Shown piece by piece: positions 1 to 11,560 of a DNA stretch of 64,000 nt. The stretch is taken from contig NC_081555.1 of NCBI RefSeq assembly GCF_963082655.1, positions 23,921,291-23,985,290 on the forward strand, read 5' to 3'. A model generated the notes under the pieces. It saw only the letters and a list, made by a program, of their open reading frames with translations, searched no databases and was not told the origin of the DNA. The position numbers and the translations under genes were made by a program. Position 1 is the first letter of the stretch. Each line of letters starts with the position of its first letter. The DNA is from Stomoxys calcitrans (taxonomy: Eukaryota > Arthropoda > Insecta > Diptera > Muscidae).

Positions 1-499
1 GAGTAGAGTAGAGTAGAGTAGAGTAGAGTAGAGTAGAGTAGAGTAGAGTAGAGTAGAGTAGAGTAGAGTAGAGTAGAGTAGAGTAGAGTAGAGTAGAGTA
101 GAGTAGAGTAGAGTAGAGTAGAGTAGAGTAGAGTAGAGTAGAGTAGAGTAGAGTAGAGTAGAGTAGAGTAGAGTAGAGTAGAGTAGAGTAGAGTAGAGTA
201 GAGTAGAGTAGAGTAGAGTAGAGTAGAGTAGAGTAGAGTAGAGTAGAGTAGAGTAGAGTAGAGTAGAGTAGAGTAGAGTAGAGTAGAGTAGAGTAGAGTA
301 GAGTAGAGTAGAGTAGAGTAGAGTAGAGTAGAGTAGAGTAGAGTAGAGTAGAGTAGAGTAGAGTAGAGTAGAGTAGAGTAGAGTAGAGTAGAGTAGAGTA
401 GAGTAGAGTAGAGTAGAGTAGAGTAGAGTAGAGTAGAATAGAGTAGAATAGAGTAGAGTAGAGTAGAGTAAAGTAGAGTAGAGTAGAGTAGAGTAGTGT
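1..499. repeat. (GAGTA)n pentanucleotide array
   Basis: About 100 perfect or near-perfect GAGTA units run from the window edge, so the true length is unknown. A few interruptions (GAATA, AAGTA, GTGTA) cluster in the last 70 bases, as expected at the older edge of a slippage array. It runs straight into an internal piece of a DINE-1-like family A element. Confidence 0.98.
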
Positions 500-1120
500 A
501 GAAAACATTGTACATTGTGCAAAATTTCAGCTAAATTGGATTGCGCCCCCTAGAGGGTAAAAATATCAAATATGAATATTTGTTAATATGGGAGATATAT
601 TAAATACCATTTCAAGCAAAATTTCAGACAATTGCGCACACTAGAGGGCCTATAAGTCAAGACCCAAATCGGTTTATATGGCAGCTATGTCATAAACCAA
701 TTTGTACCATGCTGGAAACAAATGTTGGAAGTCATGACAGAACGACCTATGCAAAACTTTAGCCATATCAGATAAGAATTGCACCCTCAATACGTTCAAG
801 AATTTAAATCGGGAGATCGTTTTATGTGGAAGCTACATCAGGTTATGGAACGATTAAAACCACACTTAGCACAGTTGTTGGAAGTCGAAACAAAATGTTT
901 CATGTAAAATTTCAGCCAAGTGGGATAAGAATTGCGCCCTCTACAGGCTCAAAAAGTCAAAATCCAAGATCGGTATATATGGCAGCCAAGGCAGGTTAAA
1001 AACTGATTTGGACCATACTCAGCACAGTTGTTGAAAGGCATAACAAAACACCTCATACAAAATTTCAGACAAATTGAATTTAGAATGCAAATTCCTACCT
1101 GCAGTCCGAAGTACTAAGCA
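500..1120 (-). mobile_element. DINE-1-like family A, internal units only
   Basis: Degenerate units of about 100-160 bp carry the family A landmarks on the plus strand: 'AAAATTTCAGCCAA', 'GAATTGCGCCCTCTAGAGG', 'GTTTATATGGCAGCTAT' and 'GGAAGTCATAAC'. Both termini are missing. Polarity is set by comparison with the complete copy at 60.6-62.3 kb, whose DINE-1-like 5' end lies on the right. The copy is old, since unit-to-unit identity looks low. Confidence 0.75.
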
Positions 1121-1139
1121 TATTGCCATCAACGTATTT

Positions 1140-2410
1140 ATACCCTACACCACCACTGTGGTACAGGGTATTATAGATATATGCATTTGTTTGCAACGCT
1201 AAGAAGGAGAAGAGCTAGACCCATCGATAAGCATTCGGATTGGCTTAGAATCACTTCCTGATTCGATTTAGCTATGCCCGTCTGTCTGTCCATGTATTCT
1301 TGTAATCAAGGTACAGGTCGCATTTGTTGTCCGATTTTCACAAAAATTTTACATAAGTGTCGTTTTTGGTCCAAGGACAAACGCTATTGATTTTGAAAAA
1401 GAATCGATAAATCGGTTAGATATAGCTCCCATATATAACTTTTGTCCGATTTGACCCTTAAAGGCTGTAGAAGGCACAATTTTAGTCCGATCTTTACAAA
1501 ATTTCGCACGAAGTGCTTTTTGTGCCGTCCCAATATGTGAGCAAAATGTTATTGTAATCGGATCAGATTTATATATAGCTCCCATGTATATCTTTCATCC
1601 GATATGCCCTTTTAAGGCTGTAGTAGCCATAATTTTGGTCCCATCCTTACAAAATTTGGCATGAAATGTTTCGTGTGACGTCCCAATATGTGTGCAAAAT
1701 TTCATCTAAATCGGTTCAGATTTAGATATAGCTCCCATATATAACATTCGACGGATTTGACCTATAAAGGCTGTAGAAGGCGCAATTTTGGTCCCATCCT
1801 TACAAAATTTGACACGAAGTATTTTTTTCAATGACCCAAAATGCTAGCAATATTTTATCGAAATCGGTCCAGATTTAGATATAGCTCCCATACATATCTT
1901 TCATCCGACATGCCCTTTTAAAGCTGTAGGAGCCGCGAATTTGATGCAATCTCTTCCAAATTTGGCATGAAATGTTTCGTGTGACATCCCAATATGTGTG
2001 CAAAATTTCATCTAAATCGGTTGAGATTTGAGATATAGCTCCCATTTATATCTTTCGTCCGATTTGATCTATAATGGCTGTAGAAGGCACAATTTTGATC
2101 CGATCTTTACAAAATTTCGCACGAAGTCCTTTTTTTGCTGTCCTAATATGTGTGCAAAATTTCATCATAATCGGATCCGATTTATATATAGCTCCCATGT
2201 ATATCTTTCATCCGATATGCCCTTTTGAAGCTGTAGTAGCCACAATTTTGGTCCCATCCTTACAAAATTTGGCATGGACCGTTTTATTCAACGTCCTCAT
2301 ATGTGTACAAAGTTTCATAAAAATCGGTCCAGATTTAGATATAGCTGCCATATATATTTTTCAACCGATATGGTCTCTTAAGGCTGCCTTTTGCCTTTCC
2401 TTACTGGTTT
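1140..2410 (+). mobile_element. DINE-1-like family C element, near complete
   Basis: The left end (TATACCCTACACCACC, then a near-palindromic GTGGTACAGGGTA) forms a terminal hairpin. It is followed by a 'GATTCGATTTAGCTATG' and 'CCCGTCTGTCTGTCC' block equivalent to the conserved 5' block of Drosophila DINE-1. Then come about seven tandem units of ~153 bp, each with 'TTTAGATATAGCTCCCATAT', 'GGCTGTAGAAGGC' and 'GTCCCAATATGTGTGCAAAA'. The right end, 'GCCTTTCCTTACTGG', matches the terminal 'CCTTCCTTGCTGG' of the copy near 46.9 kb. No coding capacity is seen, so it would be non-autonomous. The DINE-1 relationship is inferred from motif memory, not from an alignment. Confidence 0.75.
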
Positions 2411-2805
2411 CTAATTGCAGAGATCAAATGCAACAAAATACCAAAAACGATTTTTCCAAATTTCGTTCCTAAGAATTGTTATGGAATTTTTTTGTTTTGA
2501 TTCTAGAGTTTTGGTAATTACTGACTGTTTTCAAGCTAATTTTCCTCTGAAACATGACATTATATGACGAGAAAAATTTTATTTACCTACTTTCGCTTGT
2601 TGACTTAATGCCAAAAGGAAACCGCATTGACATGTCTCCTTCGTAACTCGAGCTAAAATATTTCTAAGACAGAGGTATTTATACGGATTTTTTAATCATT
2701 CGACTTTCTCATCATTATTAAGATCTACAAAAGTCTTAAACTTTGTCTTTTTTTTAATTTATTGTAACTCCCTATGCATGGCAATTGAGGGTCTCACATC
2801 AATAT
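2411..2805. other. AT-rich unique DNA, nothing recognised
   Basis: I see no coding pattern, tandem structure or known element here. It may be ordinary spacer between the family C element and the SINE. Confidence 0.5.
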
Positions 2806-3215
2806 TTTTCATCTAACTAAATTTCCCATGAGCATTCCATTAAGGAACAGGCGACACTTCTCTCATATCAATGAACGCAGTTCGATTAATGTGAAAACTC
2901 AATGATATGGCGTGCCGCATAGTGACACCACTATGCGGCAATGATATGGCAGGATACCTCACAAATGTTGCCAGCATGAGTAAGGGGAAAACCACCTCTG
3001 AAATCTTTTGTGATGTTCACGCCGGGATTTAAACCCAAGCGTTCCGCTTCATACGCGGACATGCTTAACATGGCAGGATACCTCACAAATGTTGCCAGCA
3101 TGAGTAAGGGGAAAACCACCTCTGAAATCTTTTGTGATGTTCACGCCGGGATTTAAACCCAAGCGTTCCGCTTCATACGCGGACATGCTTACCTCTGCCA
3201 TCTAGGCGTAGCAAT
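2806..3215 (-). mobile_element. tRNA-derived SINE with internal exact duplication
   Basis: On the minus strand the tRNA-like head is at the right: a box-B-like 'GGGTTTAAATCCCGGCG' sits downstream of 'AAGCATGTCCGCGTATGAAG', near 3140-3195. The body continues left through 'CCCCTTACTCATGCTGGCA' to the tail 'GTTCCTTAATGGAATGCTC'. The same body occurs in the SINEs at 29.2, 47.0, 49.1, 56.3 and 57.2 kb. A ~124-bp part (about 2946-3069 and 3070-3193) is present twice in an apparently identical copy, so the duplication is recent. Box B has TTTAAAT instead of the usual TTCGAAT, so promoter activity is doubtful. Confidence 0.8.
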
Positions 3216-3311
3216 TTATGCTCATTGCCTCTTCATAATAAACGGAGCATAACAAAACTATAGAACAAATTGTTCAAAGTGCGATTAATATTATCCTGAA
3301 AGATAAGACCA

Positions 3312-3361
3312 CGTATACGCAATATATGTTGGCATAAGTAAAAGTAAACATAATTCATACG
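3312..3361. repeat. short dyad element (CGTATACG...TCATACG), copy 1
   Basis: A 50-nt segment is bounded by CGTATACG and TCATACG. Four other segments of 47-48 nt with similar ends occur at 12433, 13793, 18573 and 19794. This copy begins a 2-kb unique block. Function is unknown. Confidence 0.4.
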
Positions 3362-5305
3362 TACCCTTGCACTTTATTAAAAAAATGCTAATTAAATTTA
3401 GTATAGTATCACATGCAAAAAATAATCGAAAATACAAAAGTTCCTCAAAAAGAGGCAAAACTATTTATAATCCCATAATAAAATTTAAAAAATTTTAATC
3501 GCAAATAAAACTTGACATAAGACAAAAAATTTGAGAAATTACAAAATTTCTATCAAAAAATATGGCTTAAAAATTGGTATCTATATTATATTCCCTTAAT
3601 TAAGAAACACCCCTCAATTTTAAGAAATTTTAAATATTTTTGATGCTCAAAAAATTTTAAATGGCATGATTTTTTTAACTAAAAAATTGTAATAATAATC
3701 ATAAATTATTTTAAAAAATTGTCTTTATCGCATTTGCCCACAATTTCTCTCTCCCAAAAAAATGCATAAACTGCCTAAAAAACATAACTTAACTATCCTC
3801 TGCTTATCGTTAATTTTTACCTTATACCATTTATCTCCCCTTCCCTTTCTTACCGTTTGTAGTTATTTGAAACTCAACAAGCTCCCCAATAAATGACCTG
3901 CTGAGAGTGAAACCCAGCCACCCACACAAGCAGGCAAAATTTACAATGCAATTGCCTAAGGCAAACAAAATTTTACTTCCTTGTTAAGCAAAAAACGAAA
4001 AAGCTTCCAACAGCATAGCAGCAATAAATATTTCTTTTTTCTATCAACGCTGCTCAACAAGAAAGCATTTCACCCAAGCAAATACATAATGCACACACAA
4101 AAGAGGAAAATAAACAGAAACCAAAAAACAAGCACACACTCAACTCAACTCAAGCGGCAAAAATAAAGCCGGTCAAAAAAAGCTTCCGCACGAAGCAGGG
4201 AATATAAACAAACAAACGAAAAACATTAAAGAATAATACAAAAAAAAAAAAAACAAAAAAAGACCATAGAAAAACAACTACTCACTCTCACTCTCTATGA
4301 AATAAAAATTACACAAAATGATCTTAAACTTTTACTCTCAAAATAACTAAAACACATAAAAGCTTTAACTCTTGATAAATGTTATCATACTCTTTTATTT
4401 TCTCAACTATAAAGAGAGCAAAAGCTTTCTTTCTATTTTAAGTGAAACTCCTTAAGAGTTTTTGGCTGTTTGTTCTCTTTCGATGTTAACTCCATGTTAA
4501 GCTTACATGTTGAGAGATTCAGAAAAACCATGTTGTTTGGCTGAAGCTTTTATGAAATGCAACTGTTGTGGTTTATAATGTAACCCCACATGATAAATTG
4601 TTATTGTGCGGCAATGACAATGTATGTTTAACGTTGAAAAATAATCATGAAAAAGCAGCAACAACAACATTATTAAAACACTTGCCTACATATACAACAC
4701 ACACACACACACACACACACCCTCCTCTCCCCCCACACTATGTATGTATTTTAGTGTGGTGTATAGCAAGCAAGCATTTTCCAGCTCTTGGTTTTATTTG
4801 TACAAGTTATTATGGTGTTATAGCTTTCTTCATTATCATCCTCATCATTGGCTTTGTGAATGCGTGTGTTTGCTTGTGTGTGCAATGCAGCACTTTGTTG
4901 TTTTGGTTGGCGTCGTTGTCAATTTCAGCGTCATAGTCTTCATAACACAACACTAGTGCACTGGCATTTTTTTTCACTTGAGTGTGTTCTGTGGTATATG
5001 TGTTCCGACTGTCGGCTGCATGGCGTATGAACTCCACAAGCATACAAGCGTGCACTTACATTCATATCTACATTCAGACATATCTACCTACAAATATACA
5101 CTCTGTGCTTAGTAGGTCAACATTATATCAGGCCAATGGCCTTTTTCGCTTTCGTTGTGTCTGTGAGCAAAAAACAAACCCCACCACCAGTTGTACTCAC
5201 TGTGCTGTAGCCCACTGGGGGAGAGTGAGTTGGGAGAGCATACAACAACAACACATTGGTAAGAAACAGAGTTGCCCGGTTTTAGTGCTTATAGATAAAG
5301 AAAAT
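3362..5305. other. Unique AT-rich non-coding block
   Basis: The left part is A/T-homopolymer rich. The right part (from about 4440) is more complex, with a (CA)n tract at 4697-4720. Reading frames such as 4568-4936 consist of low-complexity Thr-His and hydrophobic runs caused by the CA tract, and I do not regard them as genes. No splice-bounded exon or known domain is visible. Confidence 0.5.
4697..4720. repeat. (CA)n microsatellite
   Basis: Twelve uninterrupted CA dinucleotides followed by a C-rich tract. Confidence 0.95.
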
Positions 5306-5315
5306 TAATTAAATT

Positions 5316-6032
5316 AATATAAAATAAAATAAAATAAAACAAAATAAAATAAAATAAAATAAAATAAAATAAAATAAAATAAAATAAAATAAAATAAAAT
5401 AAAATAAAATAAAATAAAATAAAATAAAATAAAATAAAATAAAATAAAATAAAATAAAATAAAATAAAATAAAATAAAATAAAATAAAATAAAATAAAAT
5501 AAAATAAAATAAAATAAAATAAAATAAAATAAAATAAAATAAAATAAAATAAAATAAAATAAAATAAAATAAAATAAAATAAAATAAAATAAAATAAAAT
5601 AAAATACAATACAATAAAATAAAATATAATAAAATAAAATTAAATAAAATAAAATAAAATAAAATAAAATAAAATAAAATTATATTAAATAAAGTAAAAT
5701 AAAATAAAATAAAATAAAACAAAATAAAATAAAATAAAATAAAATAAAATAAAACAAAATAAAATAAAATAAAATAAAATAAAATTAAATTAAATTAAAT
5801 AAAATAAAATAAAATAAAATAAAATAAAAAAATAAAATAAAATATAATAAAATAAAATAAAATAAAATAAAATAAAATAAAATAAAATAAAATAAAATAA
5901 AATAAAATAAAATAAAATAAAATAAAATAAAATAAAATAAAATAAAATAAAATAAAATAAAATAAAATAAAATAAAATAAAATAAAATAAAATAAAATAA
6001 AATAAAATAAAATAAAACAAAATAAAATAAAA
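5316..6032. repeat. (AAAAT)n pentanucleotide array
   Basis: About 140 AAAAT units form two long pure stretches (5341-5605 and 5845-6015). Between them is a mutated middle with AAATT, ACAAT and AAAAC variants. Frame reading gives meaningless FYFIL repeats on the minus strand. The array abuts, without a gap, the truncated family B element that begins at 6033. Confidence 0.98.
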
Positions 6033-7042
6033 TTTCGTCATAATCCGGTAAAAATGCATAATTTATGCCCCATAGTAGCTTTATCGAAATATGGTCCGAT
6101 TTGGACCAAATTCGACATGGCTATTGAGTGGTCTAATAAGTTCAAGTCACTGTTCAATTATGTGAAACAAACTATTGGTCTTTTTAGTAGCAATATCCAC
6201 ATATAGGCCGATCTGAACCATTTACACAGACACGGATTTCAAAAAAACCTAACATAAGTCACTGTGTCACATTTCAGCGAAATCGGAATATAAATGTGCC
6301 TTTAATGGGGCCAAGACTTTAAATCGAGAGATTGGTCTATATAGCAGCTATATCCAAATCTGTACTGATTTGGGGCAAATTAAAAACGGATGTCGAAGGG
6401 GCTAACACAACTCACTGTCCCAAATTTCGGAGAAATAAATGCGTCCTCTATGGGCCCAAAATCCTAAATCGATAGATCGGTCTATATGGTAGCTATATCC
6501 AAATCTGAACCGATCTGGGTCAAATTTAAGAGGGATGTCGAAGGGCCTAACACAACTCACTGTCCCATATTTCGGCGAAATATGGCAATAAATGTGCCTT
6601 TTATGGGCCCAACTCCTTAAATCGAGAGATCGGTCTATATGGCAGCTATATCCAAATCTGAACAGATCTGGGCCAAATTGAAGAAGGAACCCGACTCGCC
6701 TAACACATCTCACTGTCCCAAATTTCAGCTAAATCGGATAATAAAGGTGGCTTTTATTGGCCTAGGACCCTAAATCGGAGGATCGGTCTCTATAGGGACT
6801 ATATCAAGATATAGTCCGATATAGACCATCTTCGAACTTAAACTGCCTATGGACAAGGAAGTTTAAGCTCAATATCTCGATTTTTAAAGACTGTAGCGTG
6901 ATTTCATCAGACAGACGGACGCTGGTCTTAGATTTTTACGACGATCAAGAATATATAAACTTTATGGAAATGAATATTTCAATGTGTTGCAAACGGAATG
7001 GTAAAATAAATATACCCCCATCCTTCTTTGGTGGGTATAAAA
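6033..7042 (-). mobile_element. DINE-1-like family B element, 3'-truncated
   Basis: In minus-strand polarity the 5' end is at about 7042: TTATACCCACCAAAGAAGG, then GGGGGTATA, forming the terminal hairpin. The block with ATATATTCTTGATCGTCGT and GTCCGTCTGTC follows at about 6910-6960. Internal units of ~150 bp carry 'GATCGGTCTATATGGCAGC', 'GAACCGATCTGGGCC' and 'CACTGTCCCAAATTTC'. The 3' stem-loop is absent because the element stops at the AAAAT array. No open reading frame relates to a transposase. Confidence 0.8.
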
Positions 7043-7480
7043 AAAATCATTAAATTGGAATAAAATTAAAAATTTACAATAGTTTTGAATTGTTGTTTCC
7101 AATGGATACAAAATTTTGACAAAATTCTCTACAGATATAATTTTGAAAGAATTTCAAAGAAAAAAAATTTTCAAAACTTATATATAGAATGTAATCTTCA
7201 CCTAACGTTTTGTAGAAAATTTCTTAAAAAAAGAAATTTTGCAAAATTTGCAATTGAAATAAATTTTGACATAATTTTCTTAAAATAAAAATTTTGACAA
7301 TATATCAAATAGAAATATAATTTGTATTCAATTTTTCATTATAGTAAACATTTTGTATAAGAAATAAAATATTGGCAAATTTTTGGCAAATATTGGCAAT
7401 TGTTTAAAAATATTTTTCTTTAAAATGCCATTTCAAATCCTTGTTAAGAAGAAAAAATTCTTATGGCAACTCTGCACAAC
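7043..7480 (+). repeat. Degenerate AT-rich minisatellite (AATTTTGACAAAATT type)
   Basis: Loose ~30-35 bp units are built from 'AAAATTTTGACAAAATT' and 'CTATAGAAATAAA'. The same material recurs at 13.96-14.81 kb in this orientation and at 8.3-8.75, 9.7-9.9 and 11.76-12.17 kb in the opposite one. It borders family B elements each time except at 11.76 kb, where a mariner MITE follows. Confidence 0.6.
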
Positions 7481-8280
7481 AACTGAAGCACATGGCCCAC
7501 CATACAACTATGGTGGTATGGATGAGAGCAAGAGTTGGAGCAGATTGCAAGCATGCCTGTGTAGAGAGCCTTGGCACATTGCTGCATTACAAGGCGCACA
7601 CATCTCAAGCACAATGAACAAACAAGCCCCACTGCCCTCACCAATAAAAACAAAAAACCAAAAAACAACCAAACACACACACAGACACCATCAACAAGGC
7701 AAGCAGGCAAATACCATCATCATTATTAACCCATCTCCACGAAGCAATAGTTCCCTCATTTTCACTTGGATTTTTCATTATTATAAATGATTTTTTGTTG
7801 TTGTTTACTTGTCTGTGCAAGTCTGTTAATGTTAGTCTAGGAGATCTCTGTTTATGTTATGTATGGCTGTGTTTGAGTTTAGATAATATGCCTAGGCCTA
7901 GGCTGCTCTCCACCACCTCTGATGTCGTAATAGTTTTATGCATTTTTTTTCTCCTCCGTCTCTACTAGTTTTCTTTTTTGTTTTTGTTATAGGTATTCAT
8001 ACCATTGTTTTTATTATCTTCGGGATGTCAGCTCGCGTTCCTTCCTCTCTCTCTCCCTCTGCCCCCCTTTTGCATTATTGTTTCCCCTTAGTAGACCAAA
8101 GGGTGGGTGGCTGCCGTTGCTGTTGCTTTGATAAATGTTTGGCTGTTTGTCATTTCAATAAAATGAAAATGTCTGCCACGGCAACGGACTTGAAAGTTGG
8201 GTGGGTGTGTATTGGCTTTAATGATAAAATAAGTAGGTACCAATTATAAGGGCAAAATTCCAGGAATTAATTTTTATTAA
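7481..8280. other. Unique non-coding block
   Basis: A more balanced base composition than its neighbours, with CT-rich stretches (8040-8075). Short open frames here (for example 7938-8249, Phe/Cys/Leu rich) show no recognisable domain and no codon regularity. Confidence 0.45.
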
Positions 8281-8749
8281 TTATTGTGATTTTAAGGCTA
8301 AAGAAATCAAAGTGTTTAGCGTAGATGTTTCTAGGAACTAGAAACGAAAAGTGTAGGTTATGAGTTGAACTTATTAATTTGTTTTTCCCCACACTTAGTT
8401 CTAAACCAACTTCCAGAGGGGACTAAAAGAATTTGAAAGGAATTGATTGAAGATTTTCAAAAATGTAAAAAAGAATAGAACATAGAAATATATTGGCAAA
8501 CGATATACAAAATTATGTTTTCTTAGAAAATTTAACCAAATTTAAATATTATAAAAACATTTTTTACTTCTACAGAAAATTTTGAAAAATTTAATTATTT
8601 TAGAACAATTTTAGAAAATCTTGTAGATTTGTATGTGTTTAGAATTTTTTTTAAAAATGTTATATCAATAGAAAATTTAGGCCACATTTTATTTTTTAAG
8701 AAAATTTTATCAACATTTTATTTTTAGAGAAATTTTTGTCAAAAATTTT
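8281..8749 (-). repeat. Degenerate AT-rich minisatellite, opposite orientation
   Basis: Broken units of 'AGAAAATTTTGTCAA' and 'TTTTATTTTTAGAG' lead directly into the 5' end of the family B element. Confidence 0.5.
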
Positions 8750-9715
8750 ATGTATCTACCACCGAAGAACGGGGGTATGTCCATTCGTTTGCAACACATC
8801 GAAATATCCATTTCCGACTCTATAGAGTATATATATTCTTAATCAGCGTAAAAATCTAAGACGATCTAGCCATGTCCGTCCGTCTGTCAGTTGAAATCGC
8901 GCTAGTCTTTAAAAATTGAGATATTGAGCTGAAACTTGGCACAGATTCTTTTTTTGTTCATTAGCAGGTTAAGTTCGAAGGTGGGCTATATCGGACTATA
9001 TCTTGATATAGCTCCCATATAGACCGATCCTCCGATTTAGGGCCTTGGGCCCATAAAAACCATATTTATTATCCGATTTTTCTGAAATTTGGGACAGTGA
9101 GTTGTGTTAGGACCTCCGACATCCTTCTTTAATTTGGCCCAGATCGGTCCAGATTTGGATATAGCTGCCATATAGACCGATCTCTCGATTAAGGGCCTTG
9201 GGCTTTGAATTGTGTTAGGTCCTTTGCAATCCTTCTTCAATGTGGCCCACATGGGTCAGGATTTGGAGCTGCCATATAGACCGATCTTTCGATTTAAGGT
9301 CTTGTGCCCATAAAAGGCGCATTTGTTGTCCGATTTCGCCGTAATGTGGAACAATGAGTGTTAGGACCTTCGACATCGTTTCTCAATTCAGATTGGTCCA
9401 GATTTGAATATAGCTGCGATATATACCGATCTGCCGATTTACAATCTTGGGCCCATAAAAGGCGCATTGATAATCCGATATATATATGGTTCAGATCGGT
9501 ATACCAGCTGGCAAAAAGGCCAATATTTTGTTCTACAAAATTGAACAGTGACAGATATTTATTGTATTTCCTTGCCGAATTTCGATATAGCTGCTATATA
9601 TGCAAAAATTATGCATTTTTCACTGGATTATGGCGAAAGGTGGTTTACATATATGCTCGAGGTGGTTGGTATCCAAAGTTCGGTCCGGCCGAACTTAATG
9701 CCTTTTTATTTGTTT
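8750..9715 (+). mobile_element. DINE-1-like family B element, both ends present
   Basis: The 5' end is the hairpin 'TACCACCGAAGAACGGGGGTA' region (8758-8778). It is followed by 'GTATATATATTCTTAATCAG', 'GACGATCTAGCCATGTCCGT' and 'GAGATATTGAGCTGAAACTT'. Four ~100-150 bp internal units follow. The 3' end carries a G/C stem, 'AAGTTCGGTCCGGCCGAACTT' region at 9678-9698, and the tail 'AATGCCTTTTTATTTG'. TATACCC-type 5' end, variable tandem core and 3' stem-loop is the layout known for Helentron-associated DINE-1. It is non-coding and therefore non-autonomous. Confidence 0.8.
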
Positions 9716-9905
9716 TTACACAAATCTTATCAAAATTTTATATTAAAAGGAAATTTTGTTAAAATTCAGTTTTTATAGAATATTTTGTCAAAATTTATTT
9801 CTAAAGGAAATTTTCTAATTTTTTCTACAGAAAATTGTCAATTTTTTTATGCAAAATTTATTCCAAACGTTTTTGATAAAATATTTTGTAATTTTTTTAT
9901 AGGAA
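9716..9905 (-). repeat. AT-rich minisatellite (TTTTGTCAAAATTTATTTC type)
   Basis: Five to six loose units with 'GAAATTTTGTTAAAATT' and 'TCTATAGAAAATT'-like spacers. It joins family B to family D. Confidence 0.6.
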
Positions 9906-10298
9906 ACTAGCTGAACCGGTCCGCTCCGCTGCGTCTTCTTTTACTTTATAGGGAACTTTTAATAAAATACCATGCTACGAAAAATAGTATATGTATATCG
10001 CTTGACTAATAGCATATGAATATAAACGCCTTTATCCGAATCCCATAATATCGTTATTGTACTATGAATTCGCTCGATGGGTTTAGGGTCATTTTAGTTT
10101 CGATGTTAGATGTACTCCACTCTTAAAACACATTATTTGAGCCCGATATTCCCATGGGGATTTTGGAAGTGGGAAGGCCCCTAGGGTGGTGATTGGTGGG
10201 TTCAGGGGGTGGCGTTGTCCCCCAGTGTGGAGTTCCGAAAGTGTGTATGATTTTCGTGCTCTAATCCCACATACCTCTCATTTGAGCCCCATATTGCT

Positions 10299-10355
10299 CG
10301 AAAAAATCTCTAAATCGGACATACATATGTAATGTCCGATTTAGAGATTTTTTCG
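10299..10355. repeat. Perfect 24-bp inverted repeat (hairpin)
   Basis: Arms 10299-10322 and 10332-10355 are exact reverse complements, starting CGAAAAAATCTCTAAATC and closing on GGACAT/ATGTCC, with a 9-nt loop ACATATGTA. Perfection inside an otherwise decayed element suggests recent origin or repair-templated copying. Confidence 0.95.
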
Positions 10356-10662
10356 GGTGTGAGATGGTCTCCCAGACACTTAGCCTTGAAAAAAATATAA
10401 GCATAGTGCTCTACTTTCAATTCCACTTGTTTGATCTCAATATTGCCATTGGCTTAAGGGAAGTTTATGGAATGATGCGGCCCCCAAACACTTGGCCTCG
10501 AAATTGGTTATCAAATTCGTTTTCTAATCTCAAATACTTTTTATTTGAGCCACATATTACTATGTTCGGTAAAATTGTACTCACTCTTTGGGGGCGTTTT
10601 GGGGAAGTGGAGGTGGCCCAAATACATGGTCCCACATTTGGACATCACATTCGAACATATGT

Positions 10663-10706
10663 CAAACCAGACATTTTTTCAAAAGTCAGCAAATATGTCT
10701 GGTTTG
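10663..10706. repeat. 12-bp inverted repeat
   Basis: CAAACCAGACAT (10663-10674) and ATGTCTGGTTTG (10695-10706) pair perfectly around a 20-nt loop inside family D. Confidence 0.85.
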
Positions 10707-11125
10707 TTGTATGAGTCCTAAAAACTATCAATATTAAACTCCACTCTATTATGGCCCAAATTGTCGTGGTGGGCAAATACGTCCTATTTGGGGATTGTAA
10801 TGCAGATGGGGATGCCACTCATTGACTGGCCCTGAAAATATATATCAGATTCGCGTTCCGCTCTAAAATGGTCAGCAAATACGCCCTTTTTGGGTGGTGT
10901 TGTGGGGGTGGAGTGGCGTCATAGACACTTGATATCATATTCGTGCTTTATTACCAAAGATCTTTCATTTGAGCCTCATATTGCTAGGGTCGTAAAATCG
11001 TCCTCTTTGGGGGGTATTTTTGGAGACGAGCGGCCCCCTAAATACTTGGTTCCACATTTGGATATAGCTTTTGTATTCTACGCTGAAACTCCTTTTATTT
11101 GAGCCCCATAAAAGATCCATTTATT

Positions 11126-11445
11126 ACCTGAACTCGATTAAATTTGGTACATTGAGATCTGGTACACCCCTACTCATTTCTGTCAAATGTGGTTCAGATC
11201 GGACCATATTTGGTGATACATAGACCGATCTCCCGACACAGCGTATTGAGCCTATAAAAGGAGCATTTTTAATCGGATTTCCATAAAATTCGGCTCAGCG
11301 TTTTCTGAAAGACCCTTCTACTTATTTGTTACATATGGACCAGATCGGACCAAATTTGGATATGGCTGCTACACAGACCGAACTTTCGATTAAGAGTATT
11401 GAGCTCATAACAGGAGCAATTTTCATCTGATTGGCGGTTGGTGTT
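11126..11445 (+). mobile_element. DINE-1-like family B fragment
   Basis: Two internal units with 'CAGATCGGACCA', 'ATAGACCGATCTCCCGA' and 'CCTATAAAAGGAGCATTTTT'. Both ends are missing. Confidence 0.65.
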
Positions 11446-11508
11446 TTACCTTTCTTACTGTGCTCGAAGAAAGGTGCCCTGATATTATCCAATGTTCGTC
11501 TCACGAAG

Positions 11509-11560
11509 GCATGCTTCTGCCATTGCACAACTCACTAATTAGTGAGTGGTGGAAGCATGC
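11509..11560. repeat. Double-palindrome hairpin
   Basis: Outer arms GCATGCTTC (11509-11517) and GAAGCATGC (11552-11560) enclose a perfect 18-bp palindrome ACTCACTAATTAGTGAGT (11530-11547). The surrounding 11446-11759 is unrecognised. It could be the end of a DNA transposon, but I cannot name one. Confidence 0.8.

Larger units (their letters stand above)
9906..11125 (-). mobile_element. Helitron-like family D element, old
   Basis: The terminus on the minus strand reads GCGGAGCGGACCGGTTCAGC then TAGT, a CTAG-type 3' end that resembles Helitrons. The same terminus closes the D copy at 29.60 kb. The body has repeated phrases 'TTTGAGCCCCATATTGCT', 'GTGGGGGTGGAGTGG' and 'ACTTGGTTCCACATTTGG', and shares the style 'GGTATTCGGGAGTAG' with 27.8-29.2 kb. 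No Rep/helicase coding is visible. The 5' boundary is uncertain. Class assignment is inference. Confidence 0.5.

Noticed and set aside
5289..6059. Long FYFIL-repeat frames (also at 41.7-42.4 and 43.4 kb)
   Set aside because: Translation of AAAAT/TTTTA microsatellites.
7383..7790. 135-codon frame at the edge of a unique block
   Set aside because: It begins in the AT-minisatellite, contains no domain and is overlapped by an antisense frame of similar length.
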